In this document: positions 22,826 through 33,367 of the stretch, piece by piece | Numbering within the stretch: the stretch's first letter is position 1 | Layout: every line of letters begins with the position of its first letter | Assembly: GCA_963575745.1 (NCBI GenBank) | Contig: CAUYUJ010015948.1 | Span: 60,861 to 124,860, forward strand | Length of the DNA: 64,000 bases | Source of the DNA: Prorocentrum cordatum | Lineage: Eukaryota > Sar > Dinophyceae > Prorocentrales > Prorocentraceae | Direction of reading: 5' to 3' | Translations under genes and position numbers: made by a program | The notes under the pieces: model-generated | Databases searched by the model: none | Told to the model about the DNA's origin: nothing | The model's input: the letters and a program-made list of their open reading frames with translations, nothing else

Positions 22826-23153
22826 CGGTCAACAGCAGCATCAGCCTCCACAGTTCCAGCAGGCAAGCACCAGCGAGTCGGAGGAGAGTGAGCAGGAGCA
22901 GATCGCAATCGTGAGCCCGAGCCCGCCGCTGCGCACGCCTGAGTCGCGTGTGGGCCGGTACGCCGCAATCTTCGCCCACGGCAGCTCTCCTTCGTCCGCC
23001 TCGCCTGCCAACGCGCTGAGTGCTGCGACGATCCCCCTCGCTGGCGGCCGCTCGCATCTCGACCTCTCCAGGGCCTGCCAGGGAACAAGAACAAGCGCCC
23101 GCGGACGCCTTCAGATGATCAGGATTGATCCTGCAGCGCGTGGAAGGAATTGA
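22141..23153 (+). CDS. Cys-rich orphan protein, two exons
   Basis: ATG 22141 (MMPQRQPQPYRMQANAARD) opens exon 1. It carries a probable zinc site FCNLCGCFWRTGGF followed by AGLRQPC. CxxCG plus GLR..C is a pattern I associate with uncharacterised dinoflagellate proteins. An intron of 258 bp (about 22469-22726, GT-AG) is a pyrimidine tract with C-runs. The splice keeps the frame and joins to VLERLARGENPTGG. Exon 2 has poly-Gln (about 22796-22830), Ser/Glu-rich stretches and stops at 23153. The splice sites lie in a small direct repeat (CGAG and GGAG). Function is unknown; a nucleic-acid binding role is only a guess. No internal stop is seen, so this is the least damaged gene here. Confidence 0.5.
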
Positions 23154-23159
23154 ATTAGG

Positions 23160-23486
23160 TAGGCATCGTTCTCAGTTCAGCACTGAATTCAGTGGAGCGC
23201 GACTTGGGTTTCTCGCCGTAGGCTGTAGGACAGATAGCATGTCGCGGTTAGCGCGACAGTGCCCGCCACCACCCCATTAGTTCGCCATTCAGAACAGTTT
23301 GCTCAATGAGCTTGTACATCATGCGAGTGCGAACGTCGTCATCATCACCATCATGATGGTTTGTGTCATCGCCACCATCAGCGCAGAGCAAATGAGAAGG
23401 CATACGTCGAGAGGGGCACGACTATGATTCAGATAGGTGCGAGGATGAGGAGGAAGGAAGAGGGTGGCTCAGATCTTGAGGTGGTT
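23160..23486. other. Intergenic, nothing recognised
   Basis: Ordinary DNA with a CATCATC patch near 23340-23385. No gene, hairpin or shared repeat was identified. Confidence 0.5.
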
Positions 23487-24378
23487 CTTTCCCGGAAAGG
23501 GCGCCGGCCCAGGGTTCTCTTTTAGTAGGTAAACCTGTCCCCGGTGCCTCAACTGAGGCGGGATGGCGGATTACTTCCCTGATAAATGTCGAGATCGGGG
23601 GGGCCAGCGGATTAATATTTGAGGATATCTCAGGCGAACAGCTCGTGTTTGAAATCCCGTTCGATAATAAATCACAGGGCGCAGGCCACTCTTTCGCGTA
23701 TTGAGGATGTCTCGAGCGCAACGATTGCTCCGCATAGTTGCCGAGGATGTCGCGAGCGAATCGCTTGTTTTGTAAAAAAAAACTTGAGGGATCTGGGCGC
23801 CCCAGATATATGCCTTCTCCAGGTGCACCCCGGCACGACCGCACCCCAGAACGAGCGACCGCGCCCCGGCACGACCCCGCCCCAGCACGACCCCACCCCA
23901 GCACGACCAAACCCCAGCACGACCACATCCCAGCACGACCCCACCCCATCAAGACCATCACCCCACACCCCGGCACGACCTCACCCCAGCACGACCACAC
24001 TCCAGCACGACCGCGCCCCAACACGACCACGCCCCAGCACGACCACGCCCCATCACGACCACCCCCCAGCACGATTACCCCCCCCAGCACCACCACCCCC
24101 CAGCACGACCACCCCCTAACACGACCACACCCCAACATGGCTCTTCCCCAGCACGACCACACTGCCTTGGTTGAGTGTCGTGGGGTGTCTCGTGGACTGG
24201 TGCGGGGTGCCTCGTGGAATGTTTCCAGGAATACGTCGAAAACGGTCGCTGGTGTCTCGTGAATGTTTCGCGGGGTGTCTCCTCGAAGTGCCCGTCGCCC
24301 AATGCGGTGTCGCGAACATATTTCCATGCATGTGGTTGTATATCACATTCCAGGTTCGTGGGTCTATCATGTTGATCC
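23487..24378 (+). repeat. S-T composite repeat, copy 1 (uninterrupted)
   Basis: S (23487-23586) contains GGGCGCCGGCCCAGGG and CTTCCCTGATAAA. T follows without a break: TGTCGAGATCG, GGATTAATATTTGAGG, repeated GAGGATGTCTCGAGCGAA words, a 15-bp minisatellite (about 23826-24170), then GTGTCTCGTGGA words and GGTTCGTGGGTCTATCATGTT. The same order occurs at 33274-35092, where an E element splits S from T. The GAGGATGTC words are the reverse complement of the 64-bp array near 3 kb. Confidence 0.8.
23826..24170 (+). repeat. 15-bp minisatellite
   Basis: Variants of CCCCAGCACGACCAC repeat with a 15-bp period, giving Thr/Pro/Ser/Arg frames on plus and Gly/Val/Trp frames on minus. A homologous array is at 34499-34872. 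Confidence 0.85.
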
Positions 24379-24844
24379 CCTTATGTTGTGCGCATCCCTC
24401 CCCGAACAAGGTCAGCGTGGGCCTGGCCCAGGGCGCGTTTCGAGGTTTGAGATGGACAAGCAGGTTTTGTTATCCAGAGCGCCCATTATCATTACCAATT
24501 CCAAAGTCGATTTCTGATGAGAGCGATTGGGCCCCGGACCTTTGTTACCACTTAGAGATGTCGACGACGGGGGCCATCCACCACCTACGAAGGAATAGGT
24601 GAATGGGGGAGGAGGAGGAGGAAGAGGAGGAGGGAGGAGAAGGGATGATGATGATGAGGAGGGAGGAAGATGATGATGATGATGATGAGGAGGAGGAGGA
24701 GCAACGCCACTCACCCTCGCCTCTCCCCCCCCCCCTCCCGCCGTGGCAGGCGGCCTGCCGCTGCGCCCGGCGCTGCGGCTGCTGCAGGAGCTGCAGCCTG
24801 CGCCCGTGCCCGCGCGCGCCGCCTGCGTCTTCGCCGTCGTCGTC
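24379..24844. other. Intergenic with GAT/GAG microsatellite
   Basis: 24603-24705 is a GAG/GAT repeat. GC-rich DNA with GCC words follows at 24720-24840. No gene is recognised. Confidence 0.6.
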
Positions 24845-25445
24845 GCGTCAGCTATGATATGCTGTGCTGCGCTATGATAGGTTGCGCTATGCTATGGTAT
24901 GCTGTGCTATGCTATGCCAAAGCCCAGCGAAACTAAAATGACGGTAAGCTAAGCGAAGATAAACCTGAGCTAAGATGAAGCTACGATAAGCTAAGATGAA
25001 ATAAGCTAAAGGGGCCGGACAGTGGAAATCGCCCTGGGCAGTTCCCCCGGCATCCGCTCAGCGGTTCCCCCAGTTACGTTCTTAGCTTAGCGATGATTAT
25101 CTCACCTTAGCTAACATTATTTCATCTTAGCTTAGCCTAGCTTCATATTAGCTTAGGTTTATATTATCTTAGCGCACCTTCATCTTAGCTTCGCTGAGCT
25201 TTTGCATGGCAGAGCACAGCGTAGCATAGCATAGCGCAGCGCTGCATAGCGCAGCACAGCATATCATAGCATAGCCCAGCATCGCATAGCACAGCGCAGC
25301 AAAGCATAGCATAGCATATCATAGCACAGCGCAGCACAGCACAGCGCAGCAAAGCATAGCACAGCATATCATAGCAGCAAAGCAAAGCAAAGGCAAAACA
25401 ACAGCAGCGGCAGCAAAGCACAAGCAACGCAAAGCAAAACAAAGC
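24845..25445 (-). mobile_element. E element 2a, partial (Q module plus arrays)
   Basis: TGCTATGC words precede module Q at about 25005-25080 (AAGGGGCCGGACAGTGG, GCAGTTCCCCCGGCATCCG, GTTCCCCCAGTTAC). AGCTTAG words and TAGCA arrays (25200-25380) follow. It runs straight into E2b with a shared P module, so the two look like head-to-head copies. Confidence 0.5.
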
Positions 25446-25951
25446 ATTATCACAGTGCGACCCTACCTCGGAGTTGGAGCCCCTAGGAAAGCAGCATTAG
25501 CAGCCACAGTGAAGCTAAGCTAAAGTTGAGCTAAAGCTAAGCTAGAGCTCAGCTGAAGCTAAGCTAAACTGAAGCTAAGCTAAAGCTAAGCTAAAGCTAA
25601 GGTAAGCTAAGCTAGCGCTAAGCGAACGCTAAGTTAACGCTACGCTAAAGCTAAGCTAACGCTAAGTTAACGCTAAGCTAAATTTAAGTTAAAACTAAGC
25701 TAAAGCTACGGTAAAGCTAAGGTAAAGCTAAGCTAAAGCTAAGCTAAAGCTACGCTAAAGCTAAGCTAACGCTGAGCGACGCTAAAGTTAAGCTAAAGCT
25801 AAGCTAAAGCTAAGCTAAAGCTAAGCTAACGCTAAGCTAACGCTAAAGCTAAAGCTAAAGCTCCCAGGGGACTGGGGGGGCCGCTCCCAAGGGATGCTGC
25901 CCGGTCCTTTAAGCGCACAGGGTAAGAACCCCTCGGCAGAATTTAGGTCGG
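25446..25951 (+). mobile_element. E element 2b
   Basis: Module P (ATTATCACAGTGCGACCCTA, then GGAGTTGGAGCC, CTAGGAAAGCAGCATTAG) is followed by GCTAAGCTAAA arrays (25510-25860). Module Q (GGGGACTGGGGGG, GATGCTGCCCGGTCC, GGGTAAGAACCCC) closes it. At 505 bp it is the shortest complete-looking copy. Confidence 0.6.
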
Positions 25952-25985
25952 GAGAAAAAAAAACAAAGCAAATACAAAGCAAGGG

Positions 25986-26355
25986 GCAATGCCTAGAGGG
26001 CTAGCTTAGCTTAGCTTAGCATAGCGCAGCGCTGCCTTAGCAAATCATAATATAGCATAGCCTAGCCAAGTATATCATATCATAACACAGCATTGCGCAG
26101 CATAACATAGCACATCATACCATATCATATCATAGCGCAGCTTAGCATAGCATATCATATCATCGCGCAGTATGGCACAGCGCAGCACGACATAGCATAG
26201 CTCAGCATAGCATCGCATATCATAGCGCGACATAGCATAGCAGATCATAACATATCATAGCGCAGCATAGCATGGTATAGCAAAGCAAAGCATAGCAACT
26301 AATGCTGCTTTCTTAGGGGCTCCAACTTCTAGGTCGGGTCGCATTTGGGTAATTG
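25986..26355 (-). mobile_element. E element 2c, partial
   Basis: GCAATGCCTAGAGGGCTAGC leads into TAGCA and CATAT arrays and ends in module P (CTAATGCTGCTTTC, GGGGCTCCAAC, GGTCGGGTCGC). It lacks module Q. The stretch 26356-26640 after it holds no recognised feature apart from a short duplication of GCCTGGGCTTCATCT. Confidence 0.5.
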
Positions 26356-26644
26356 GAGAACATTGGGCGTCCATGGGCGCCTGGGCTTCATCTACAGAGC
26401 AAAGGTTGCCTGGGCTTCATCTGCATCGCAAAGGTTGCCTGGTGATTCTTAGCGCCGGGGGCCTGGTGTAAGCTGGGCAATGTTCGGCTCCCTCTCACCC
26501 TCTCCTCGCCCCGCAGATCCCATGCCCTCTCTGCTCATCTGCGTATCCGCATCCTCTGCTCAATCAGTATTCCTCATGATCATCCTTCTCGTTTTCCTTC
26601 TCCTCAAGTTATCCTCCTGATCCGTCTCCCCCTTCTCCCCCGGC

Positions 26645-26667
26645 TGCGTCAGCCGTTTTGGCTCCAG
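26645..26667 (+). other. Fossil spliced leader
   Basis: GCGTCAGCCGTTTT then GGCTCCAG matches the dinoflagellate leader at 18 of 21 positions, allowing one inserted C. It ends 18 bases before the ATG at 26686. The exact AGCC and TTTTGGCTC blocks make chance unlikely. Confidence 0.6.
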
Positions 26668-26685
26668 CTGTTTCAGCGCCACCGC

Positions 26686-29600
26686 ATGGACGATTTCGTC
26701 CTGGATTGGGAGGCCCCCACCGCCACATATCATGCTGGCCCGTGGGTTCCACCGCCGCCGCCGGCGGCGGCGCCGGCGCTGCCGCGCCCCAGGGAGACCT
26801 CGTCGCACAAGGCTCCCCGGAACAAGCACGCCCGTGCAGTTACAGCAGGAACGCGTCGACCTGGCGTTGTGCACTCCCGATATCTGATCGCAGGCCATGG
26901 CTGGGGTCGTGGCTTATCAGTGGGAAAAATCCTACATCTGGCTGCTGGGGCGTCGGTTGTAAGGTTTGCGCTGTGTTGAAGTTGCCGGGCGAGTACGCCA
27001 CTTTCAGTGTCAGATCCCACGCTGGCATGGATATTCGCAAATTCAGAAAGCATGCAGAGTCCAAAGCGCACAGAGATGGTGTTTCCAAGGTCTTCAATAT
27101 CGAGGGCGGCTCAACAGTGACAGCACCTTCTGTTGAGGCGTTCAAGCTGGCCCTCAAGAATCGCAGGGATGTTCGCCCATATTCAGACGGCAATGGATGC
27201 GATGCGAAGTCAGCTTGGAAGGCGAAGCGCATCGCCTGGTGCCTGTCTGAGGCGGTGCTGGATGGCGACAGAAAGTTTCTTGCAAGTTGCTCCTCCATTG
27301 CGATGCACCAGGACGTGAAGGCGCCGAGACTTCTCGTCAGGTTCAGTGCGTCATCATCGCGATGCGATCTGAGGAAGGGCGCCATGGGCTTGACATCGAA
27401 CTTTGGGACCACATCGTTGGATATCCGCAGGGCAACGATCGATGTGATTCGCAACTTTTGCACGCCCAGGCTGAACCCGCCATTCGCACGTGGCGCCCGC
27501 CCTCAGATGGACGCAGCCATGTACAAGCACGTCACGTCCCACGTCCACCTGTTCGACGCAGATGGCGCGTCTGATGAACAGCGTGCTGGGAGGATCTTAT
27601 CGTCTGAGACTGCTGGCGTTCCAGCTGTCCTGCCTAACGTGGATACGGTTGTTCGGGACAAGGCGCACGCCAGTCGCAGGCGATGCGCCCATAAAAAAAA
27701 GGGACAGGGATGAGGAGATGAGCAGAGTAGCGAAGAGGTGGAAGGGGGGAAGGGAGGATGAGATAAGGGGGGAGGAGGGCGGCAGGTGAGAAGGAGGAGG
27801 AGGAGGAGGAGAAGAAGGAGGAGAGGATGCCCCCCCCCCCCCTCGCACCCCAGGTTGACATCGAGGCCGTGGACTGCGGACGAGTATTTATCTGGGACGA
27901 TGATTGCTCACATCACCGGCCAGGAGGCAATTGTCCACCTCATCCAGTACTCGCCCGACTTGTCCAGTATCTTTGACAAGAATGTGAAGGCGATTGTTGA
28001 CGCGCCGTTCGGCGCTCGCCGCATCGTGAATTTGAGGCACGCGCAGCAGCGGTTCGATAGCTCATCGAAGCCGCTGGGTAGATTCATCTGGGTCGCTTCG
28101 CGCCATCCGCCGCCCTTTCTACTATCCACCCCCCAGCCCCTCCCCCCTCCCCCGAGAGCAAAGAGCCAGAGCAGAGAAAACAGCCAGAGCAGGGGAGGAG
28201 ATGGGGCGAAAGAGCCAGAGCAACACACGGGCTAGGTGCTAAGCATAGCTTGGCAAAGTGGATTTTGTTCTTTGATGCAGTGTGGACGACTGCCATAGAC
28301 ATTGCAGTCCGGCGAGCTGGGAAGGCACCTGGGAAGATCGCAAAGAACTTTTTGCTGACTGTCACTGCCGAGCAAGTGCTGCAAATTGCTATGCTGGCCG
28401 ACGCGGGCCACGAGTCTCTCCGAATCACACGAATGCACGACTCAGAGAATTACGACGTTGCCGAGATGAGTGAGATGCTTGCAGACTTCATCCATCGCAT
28501 CGACTACTTGTTCGTTAAAGGGTCTGCAATCGGACCGTGGCAAGGAAGAATGAGAAGAGGAAGAGAAGGAGAAGGAGGAGGAGGAGAAGGAGGAGGAGAA
28601 GGAGGACGAGGAACAAAGGAGAGGAGGAGGAGGAGAAGGAGGAGGAGTCAGGGGGGGACAAGGGAGGAATAAGGAGGATATGTAAGGATGTAGAGAGGAG
28701 GGGGAGGAGGGAGGGGGGGAAGGAGGAGGGTGCGCCTCTAGCTGTGAGGATGTGGCTTCACGCAGTACGCCATTCAGCTTCTTTCCGTCCAGCGCTGCGC
28801 CAACGTTGGGACAGGCACTCGTGTGATAGGCGGCCCCGCGCAGCTCGACCAGGTAACTATTTCCAGGTGTTTGAAGCGCATGGCGAACTGGGTCATGCTG
28901 ACCATGCAGTCGCTCCACGCAGAGTTCCCTGCGTGGGAACTGCTCCAGGCCTTCAAAGTGTTCAACTTGAACAATGGTTATAGTTTGCTGCGCGAGCACG
29001 ACATCGCTGTGATGCGTCTCGCCAAGGTCTTCAACGTCGATGCGAAGAAGCTGCGTGAGCAGATGGATGACGCCCGCCAGTACGCCATGCGAGTGCACAA
29101 GGACCAGAGCACCAAGGAGAGCAGTTACCATGCATGGGCAGCGGCGCTCAAGAAGATGTGTGACAGGCGCATGGCGCTACATCATGCTACTGATGCGCTG
29201 CAGGTGGTCTTGGTCAGATACGTGGCATTCTGCGGGTGCACTACTGGCGGCGTGGAGCGTGGCCTGGGGGCGCTCACGCGCCTGCTCGGCAAGCATCGCC
29301 TTCTTCTTGACGACCGGGCTCAGCTTGGGGAGATCAAGCTCATGACAGACCTGGATGACAAGGAGGTCGATGACATCATCACCAACGCCCAGGCCATTTG
29401 GCGAGAGGTGTTCGGCTCAACGCGCACATCCACTCCATCAAAGTTCACTGGGAGACGGAGAGCCAAGGACCGCCTCCTCTTGCTCATCATCCTCATTCCC
29501 CTTCCCTCTCCAATAGCATTATCATCCTCGTGGTCTTCGTCCTCCTCCCCTTCTCAATCATGCCTCTCACGTTGTCCTCATCTTTCTCCTCGCCATCCGT

Positions 29601-31679
29601 CTCATCCTCCGTGTCTTCCTTATCCCCCTTCCTCCACCGTCCTCCTCCTCCTCACTCCTCCACCTCCCTCCCCAGGACAGCAGTGCTGGCACGGAAGCTG
29701 CCTGGCTGCGCCGCCGGGAGGCTGCCGTGGCTGCCGGCGCCAAGTCTGCCCCCAAGCGCAAATGGGTAGATATCAAAAGTGAGGCGTCGCACATCGGAAC
29801 AGATGAGAGAGGGGCTGGGATTGATGTTGAACATGACAAGTTGAGGATCAAAGCACGAATCAGGATGATTGAGGCTGCTGAGAAGGGACATTTATTGCCT
29901 TCAGAATTAGATGATAGTATTCCAGTGGAGCTTGGTGTGATGTTGAAAGCCAGACAGAATAATGATCGGAAGCTGCAGAGGGAAGACATGAAGAAACTTC
30001 TCGCTAGCACCCCGGCCCAGCGAGTCCAGTTGACCAATGTCAAAGTGTTTGTCAGCCCAGATCCGTTGCGCTCACGCGTTACCTGCAGGCCCTTGTCACA
30101 CTTGAGCGAAGAATGGAGAGGGTGAGGGGGGGGGGGGGATGAATGTGACAATGCTGATATTTGAGACAGAGGAGGGAAGATGAGACGGGGATGATGAAGG
30201 GGGGGAGACGAGAAGGAAGAAGGGGATGAGGAGGAGGAGGAGGAGGTGGAGGAGGAGGAGGAGGGGCCTGGCACCCTCCCCCCCCATGACCCCATCCCCG
30301 CACAACAACTGGCACAGACACAGTCGGCTCACGCGCTGGCCTGTTACAGGATCGTGGATCTGCCACAAGATGCAAGACTCACAAATGCTATTGCTTCGAA
30401 TGCAATGACCAGGGTCGACAACAGGGTGCATGCTGATATTTTCGTCGTAAAGGATATCTCATCTCCTGGCCAGCGCACGAATATTGTCACATGCCTCCTG
30501 GGTGGTCGTCTGTGCACTCCAGATCTCATCCTGAAGAACGGCTTGGGCGCTGCCAGCATCGTTCGCAAGGCTGGCGTGACGACGAAGCGATTTCTGTGGA
30601 TCAGCCACAGCTTCGCTGCGTGTCAATCCCCTCGCCGACCCCCCCTCCCCCCGGGCCCCCCCTCCAGTTGTCAACTCTAGATTCAGGGATGAGGGGGGGG
30701 GGGGAAGGAGACGGGGGGTAGAATGGGGGAGAAAAGGAAAAGAGGAAGAGGGGAGGGAGAAGGAAGCGGGGAATGAGAAGAGGGAGGATGACGAGCCTGG
30801 GTAAGGTGGGAGGGGGATACTGATTTACATACATATATATTGATATATCTATGTATATATACATAGATATGTATACATATATATGTATATATATATATGT
30901 GTGTGTGAATATTTGTATATATATATACATATGTATGTATGTATATGTATATATATATATATATTGCGCTGCAGACTCAGAGAGAAAGTCCGTCGGATCA
31001 CACATGCGTTTTCATTGTACCACGTTGAGATCAGCAAGCTTGTGCGAGAGATTTCTGCCCATCCGAGTAGCAAGTGGAAGTTGTTGTCCACTGAGCGCGA
31101 GTTCCTGAGCAAATACATTGGGGTGACATCGGGCCCAGCGGCGCAACATCGTCCACGAGACGTCATCGTGCTGTGCCGGGCCATTGAGAAGGTGCAGGCA
31201 CTCGTCTACGTGATCAATGATCTAGTTCATTTGTTCGATGGGGGTCATTGGGGGATTGTGTCATGGGGGTGCACCCTCGTTGTCACGGCTGGATCCAGGT
31301 CGAATGTGCGCGGCCCTGGGAGATCCAGGGACATGTATCTTGGCGGCGTCGGTTTGTGCACTTTCTCCCCTTCATCAGTCTCCTCATCATTATCCTTCCC
31401 CTCTTCCCACGTATGGCTCGCCTGATGTCCTCACTCTCTTTCGCTCTATCCTCCTCCCTCTCGTGCTCTCTCGCTCCCTTGCGCTCTCTCTATCTGGCTA
31501 TTTCTCTCTATATCTATCTCTCTTTCGCTCTTTCACTATCTCGCTATGTCACTCGATCTCGTTTTACTCCTCCCGTTGCTAGCTTCGTCTCATCATCGTT
31601 ATGTGTATCCTTCTCACGTTCCCTCTGAGTCTGTCTCCCTCCCCCGCTCTCGGTGTGTTTGTGTGTCTCTCTCCACGTG

Positions 31680-31715
<36 letters not shown>

Positions 31716-31888
31716 CTCACTAGTTCTCTCTATCGATCCCCTCCTACCCCATCGCCCTCCTCCAGTCATCCATTCTCCTACAGGCAGCTCGGGGTGAGCT
31801 GCCGAGTGTCATGGCGCTCTCGCAAATCACACAGCGGGTGTCGAGGAGTGATGCCGTTGCTTCCACTGCAGGCGCTTGTGGTAGATAG
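26686..31888 (+). CDS. hAT/BED-like transposase-type protein, eight exons
   Basis: The suggested exons are 26686-27679, 27854-28077, 28236-28525, 28766-29467, 29676-30060, 30350-30619, 30975-31243 and 31788-31888, about 1,080 codons. The N-terminus is Pro/Ala-rich and shifts frame near 26850. Then comes a BED-like finger ([10 protein letters not shown] ... [10 protein letters not shown], CxxC and Hx5H). Conserved blocks include [32 protein letters not shown] and [13 protein letters not shown]. In exon 4, [20 protein letters not shown] resembles the hAT C-terminal dimerisation region. Exons 5-7 hold a Lys-rich linker, [21 protein letters not shown] and [14 protein letters not shown] associate this chain with an abundant uncharacterised dinoflagellate family. 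Transposase ancestry is inferred. Introns carry purine or pyrimidine tracts and short direct repeats. Confidence 0.55.
29468..29675 (+). other. GA-AG intron between AGGAC repeats
   Basis: The exon reading RRAK stops at 29467, and [10 protein letters not shown] resumes at 29676 in frame. The intron starts GACCGCC and ends CTCCCCAG. Both borders read AGGAC, so its exact position can slide. Inside is a pyrimidine tract. GA 5' splice sites are known from dinoflagellates. Confidence 0.6.
30820..30966. repeat. TATA microsatellite inside intron 6
   Basis: An alternating TA/CATA tract within the intron 30620-30974. The Tyr/Ile frames across it are artefacts. Confidence 0.9.
31430..31740. repeat. CT-rich tract inside intron 7
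   Basis: CTCTCTCG and TCTC words, pure CT at 31680-31713, within the intron at about 31244-31787. Confidence 0.8.
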
Positions 31889-32392
31889 CTGGACTGCTGG
31901 TGAGACCGGTGTCGCTCGTCGGCGCAACGATCTTCCCTCGCGTCTGATTGGAAGGGTGATTATGATAATGCGGGGTGGCGACGTTGTGAGGATGGCATGA
32001 GTGGGTTTAATCATATAGCAGACCAGGGCACGGCTGAGGAAGGAGAGGTAGACAGAGAGGCACATGCGAAACATAGATGAGAAGGTTGATGAGGAGCAGG
32101 GATAGGAGGAGGAAGCGAACGATGAGAATGAGCATGAGGAAGAGGAGGGGGGGGAGGATGAGGAGGAGGAGGAGGAGGAGGAGGGCTGCGTCTCGATATC
32201 TCCCTCCCCCAGTCACCCCTGCGCCCCCCCGCCAGGCTCTGGTGGCCTGGCATCCGCCCGAACTGCAGCAGGCGCCGCCGGGCCTGCTTGCCGCGCGCGA
32301 GCGGTGGCAGTCGTCGCCAGCGTCGTCGGATCGTAGTCGCGTCGCGTCGACGACGCCGGGGCGACGGTGCCAACCCTGAGGCCAATGTTGCC
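31889..32392. other. Intergenic; GAG tract
   Basis: A GAG/GGA tract at about 32110-32185 is followed by GC-rich DNA with CGTCG words. No gene, RNA or element end is seen. Confidence 0.5.
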
Positions 32393-32782
32393 CTCAGTCG
32401 GGGGCGTCCCCGACTGAGGAACTCGAAATGATTTAGGGGCGGCACGGCTCACTCACGACCGCTCTAATGAAAGAACATCGTGTTCCAAGCAGCGGGGTAA
32501 ATTACCCCGCTGCTTCGAACAGTCGGGGACGCCCCCGACTGTGCGAAGCAGCGGGGTAATTTACCCCACAGCTTGGAACAGTAGGCCGTTGCCCGGAGCA
32601 TCACATGATTACGGATCTCTCTTGGTAAGATGTTCACTGGAAACGTCTCTGGCCCTCAGTCGGGGACGCCCCCGACTGAACAATGCCAGTCGCATGGGTC
32701 ACATCCCTCAGTTGGGGGCGTCCCCGACAGGGCACTGACTGACATGAGGATGAGCCTCCTGAGTCGGGGACGTCCCCCTGAT
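32393..32782. repeat. Array of two kinds of short palindromes
   Basis: Type 1 centres on GTCGGGGACGCCCCCGAC and occurs at 32393-32418, 32520-32541, 32655-32679, and in worn form at 32707-32730 and from about 32760. Type 2 is built on GCAGCGGGGTAA plus its complement and lies at 32482-32520 and 32544-32576. Types 1 and 2 alternate in the first half. Each could form a stable hairpin of 10-14 pairs. No coding function is apparent. Confidence 0.75.
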
Positions 32783-33273
32783 CAATGCCAGCTCGTTGGG
32801 TAACCTGGGCGTCGTCATCGTTTTCGCTTCGTCCTGGTCGTCGGTCGTCGCAGTCGTCGCTGTTCGTCACCACTCCTTACGTTCCGTCAGCATCGTCGCC
32901 ACTGGTCGTCCGCGTCAGCAAATGTCGTATTCGTCGTCGCCGTCGTTCGTTGATCAGCCCACGTGCCTTCCCTCTGGTGCGTCCTACCGAGCGAGTGTGC
33001 ATGCGTTGGGTTGGCATGTTCTATATCTCACTTAGATCTCATTCGAAGTGTTATCCTCGTTCTGCTCGGGGCGAAGGGGGGGGCGCCTTGTGCGTCGGCC
33101 CTGCCTGGGCTGCCCACCCGCGCTGCGAGTTGGCGCGCCATCGTCGTCGTTGACAACCAGAGGGGGGATGGGTCAGACAGGAGGGGGGAGCTCAGAGAGG
33201 TTTGGCAAATTCCAGGCTGGCGTCGAAACAAATGGTCAGCACTGATATCACGTTGCAAGTGCAAGCGTCACTG
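32783..33273. other. Intergenic, TCGTCG-rich
   Basis: Scattered GTCGTC words but no stable reading frame that I recognise. No element boundary was found. Confidence 0.4.
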
Positions 33274-33367
33274 TTTCCCGAGAGGGGCGCCGGCCCAGGG
33301 ATCGCTTTTAGTTGGTGAACCAATTCCCAGTGCCCGAGGTGGGCCGGCGGATTCCTTCCCTGATAAA

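Noticed and set aside
23422-24327. 301-codon Trp/Gly/Val-rich minus-strand frame
   Set aside because: Product of the 15-bp minisatellite; the homologous array at 34.5 kb gives the same composition.
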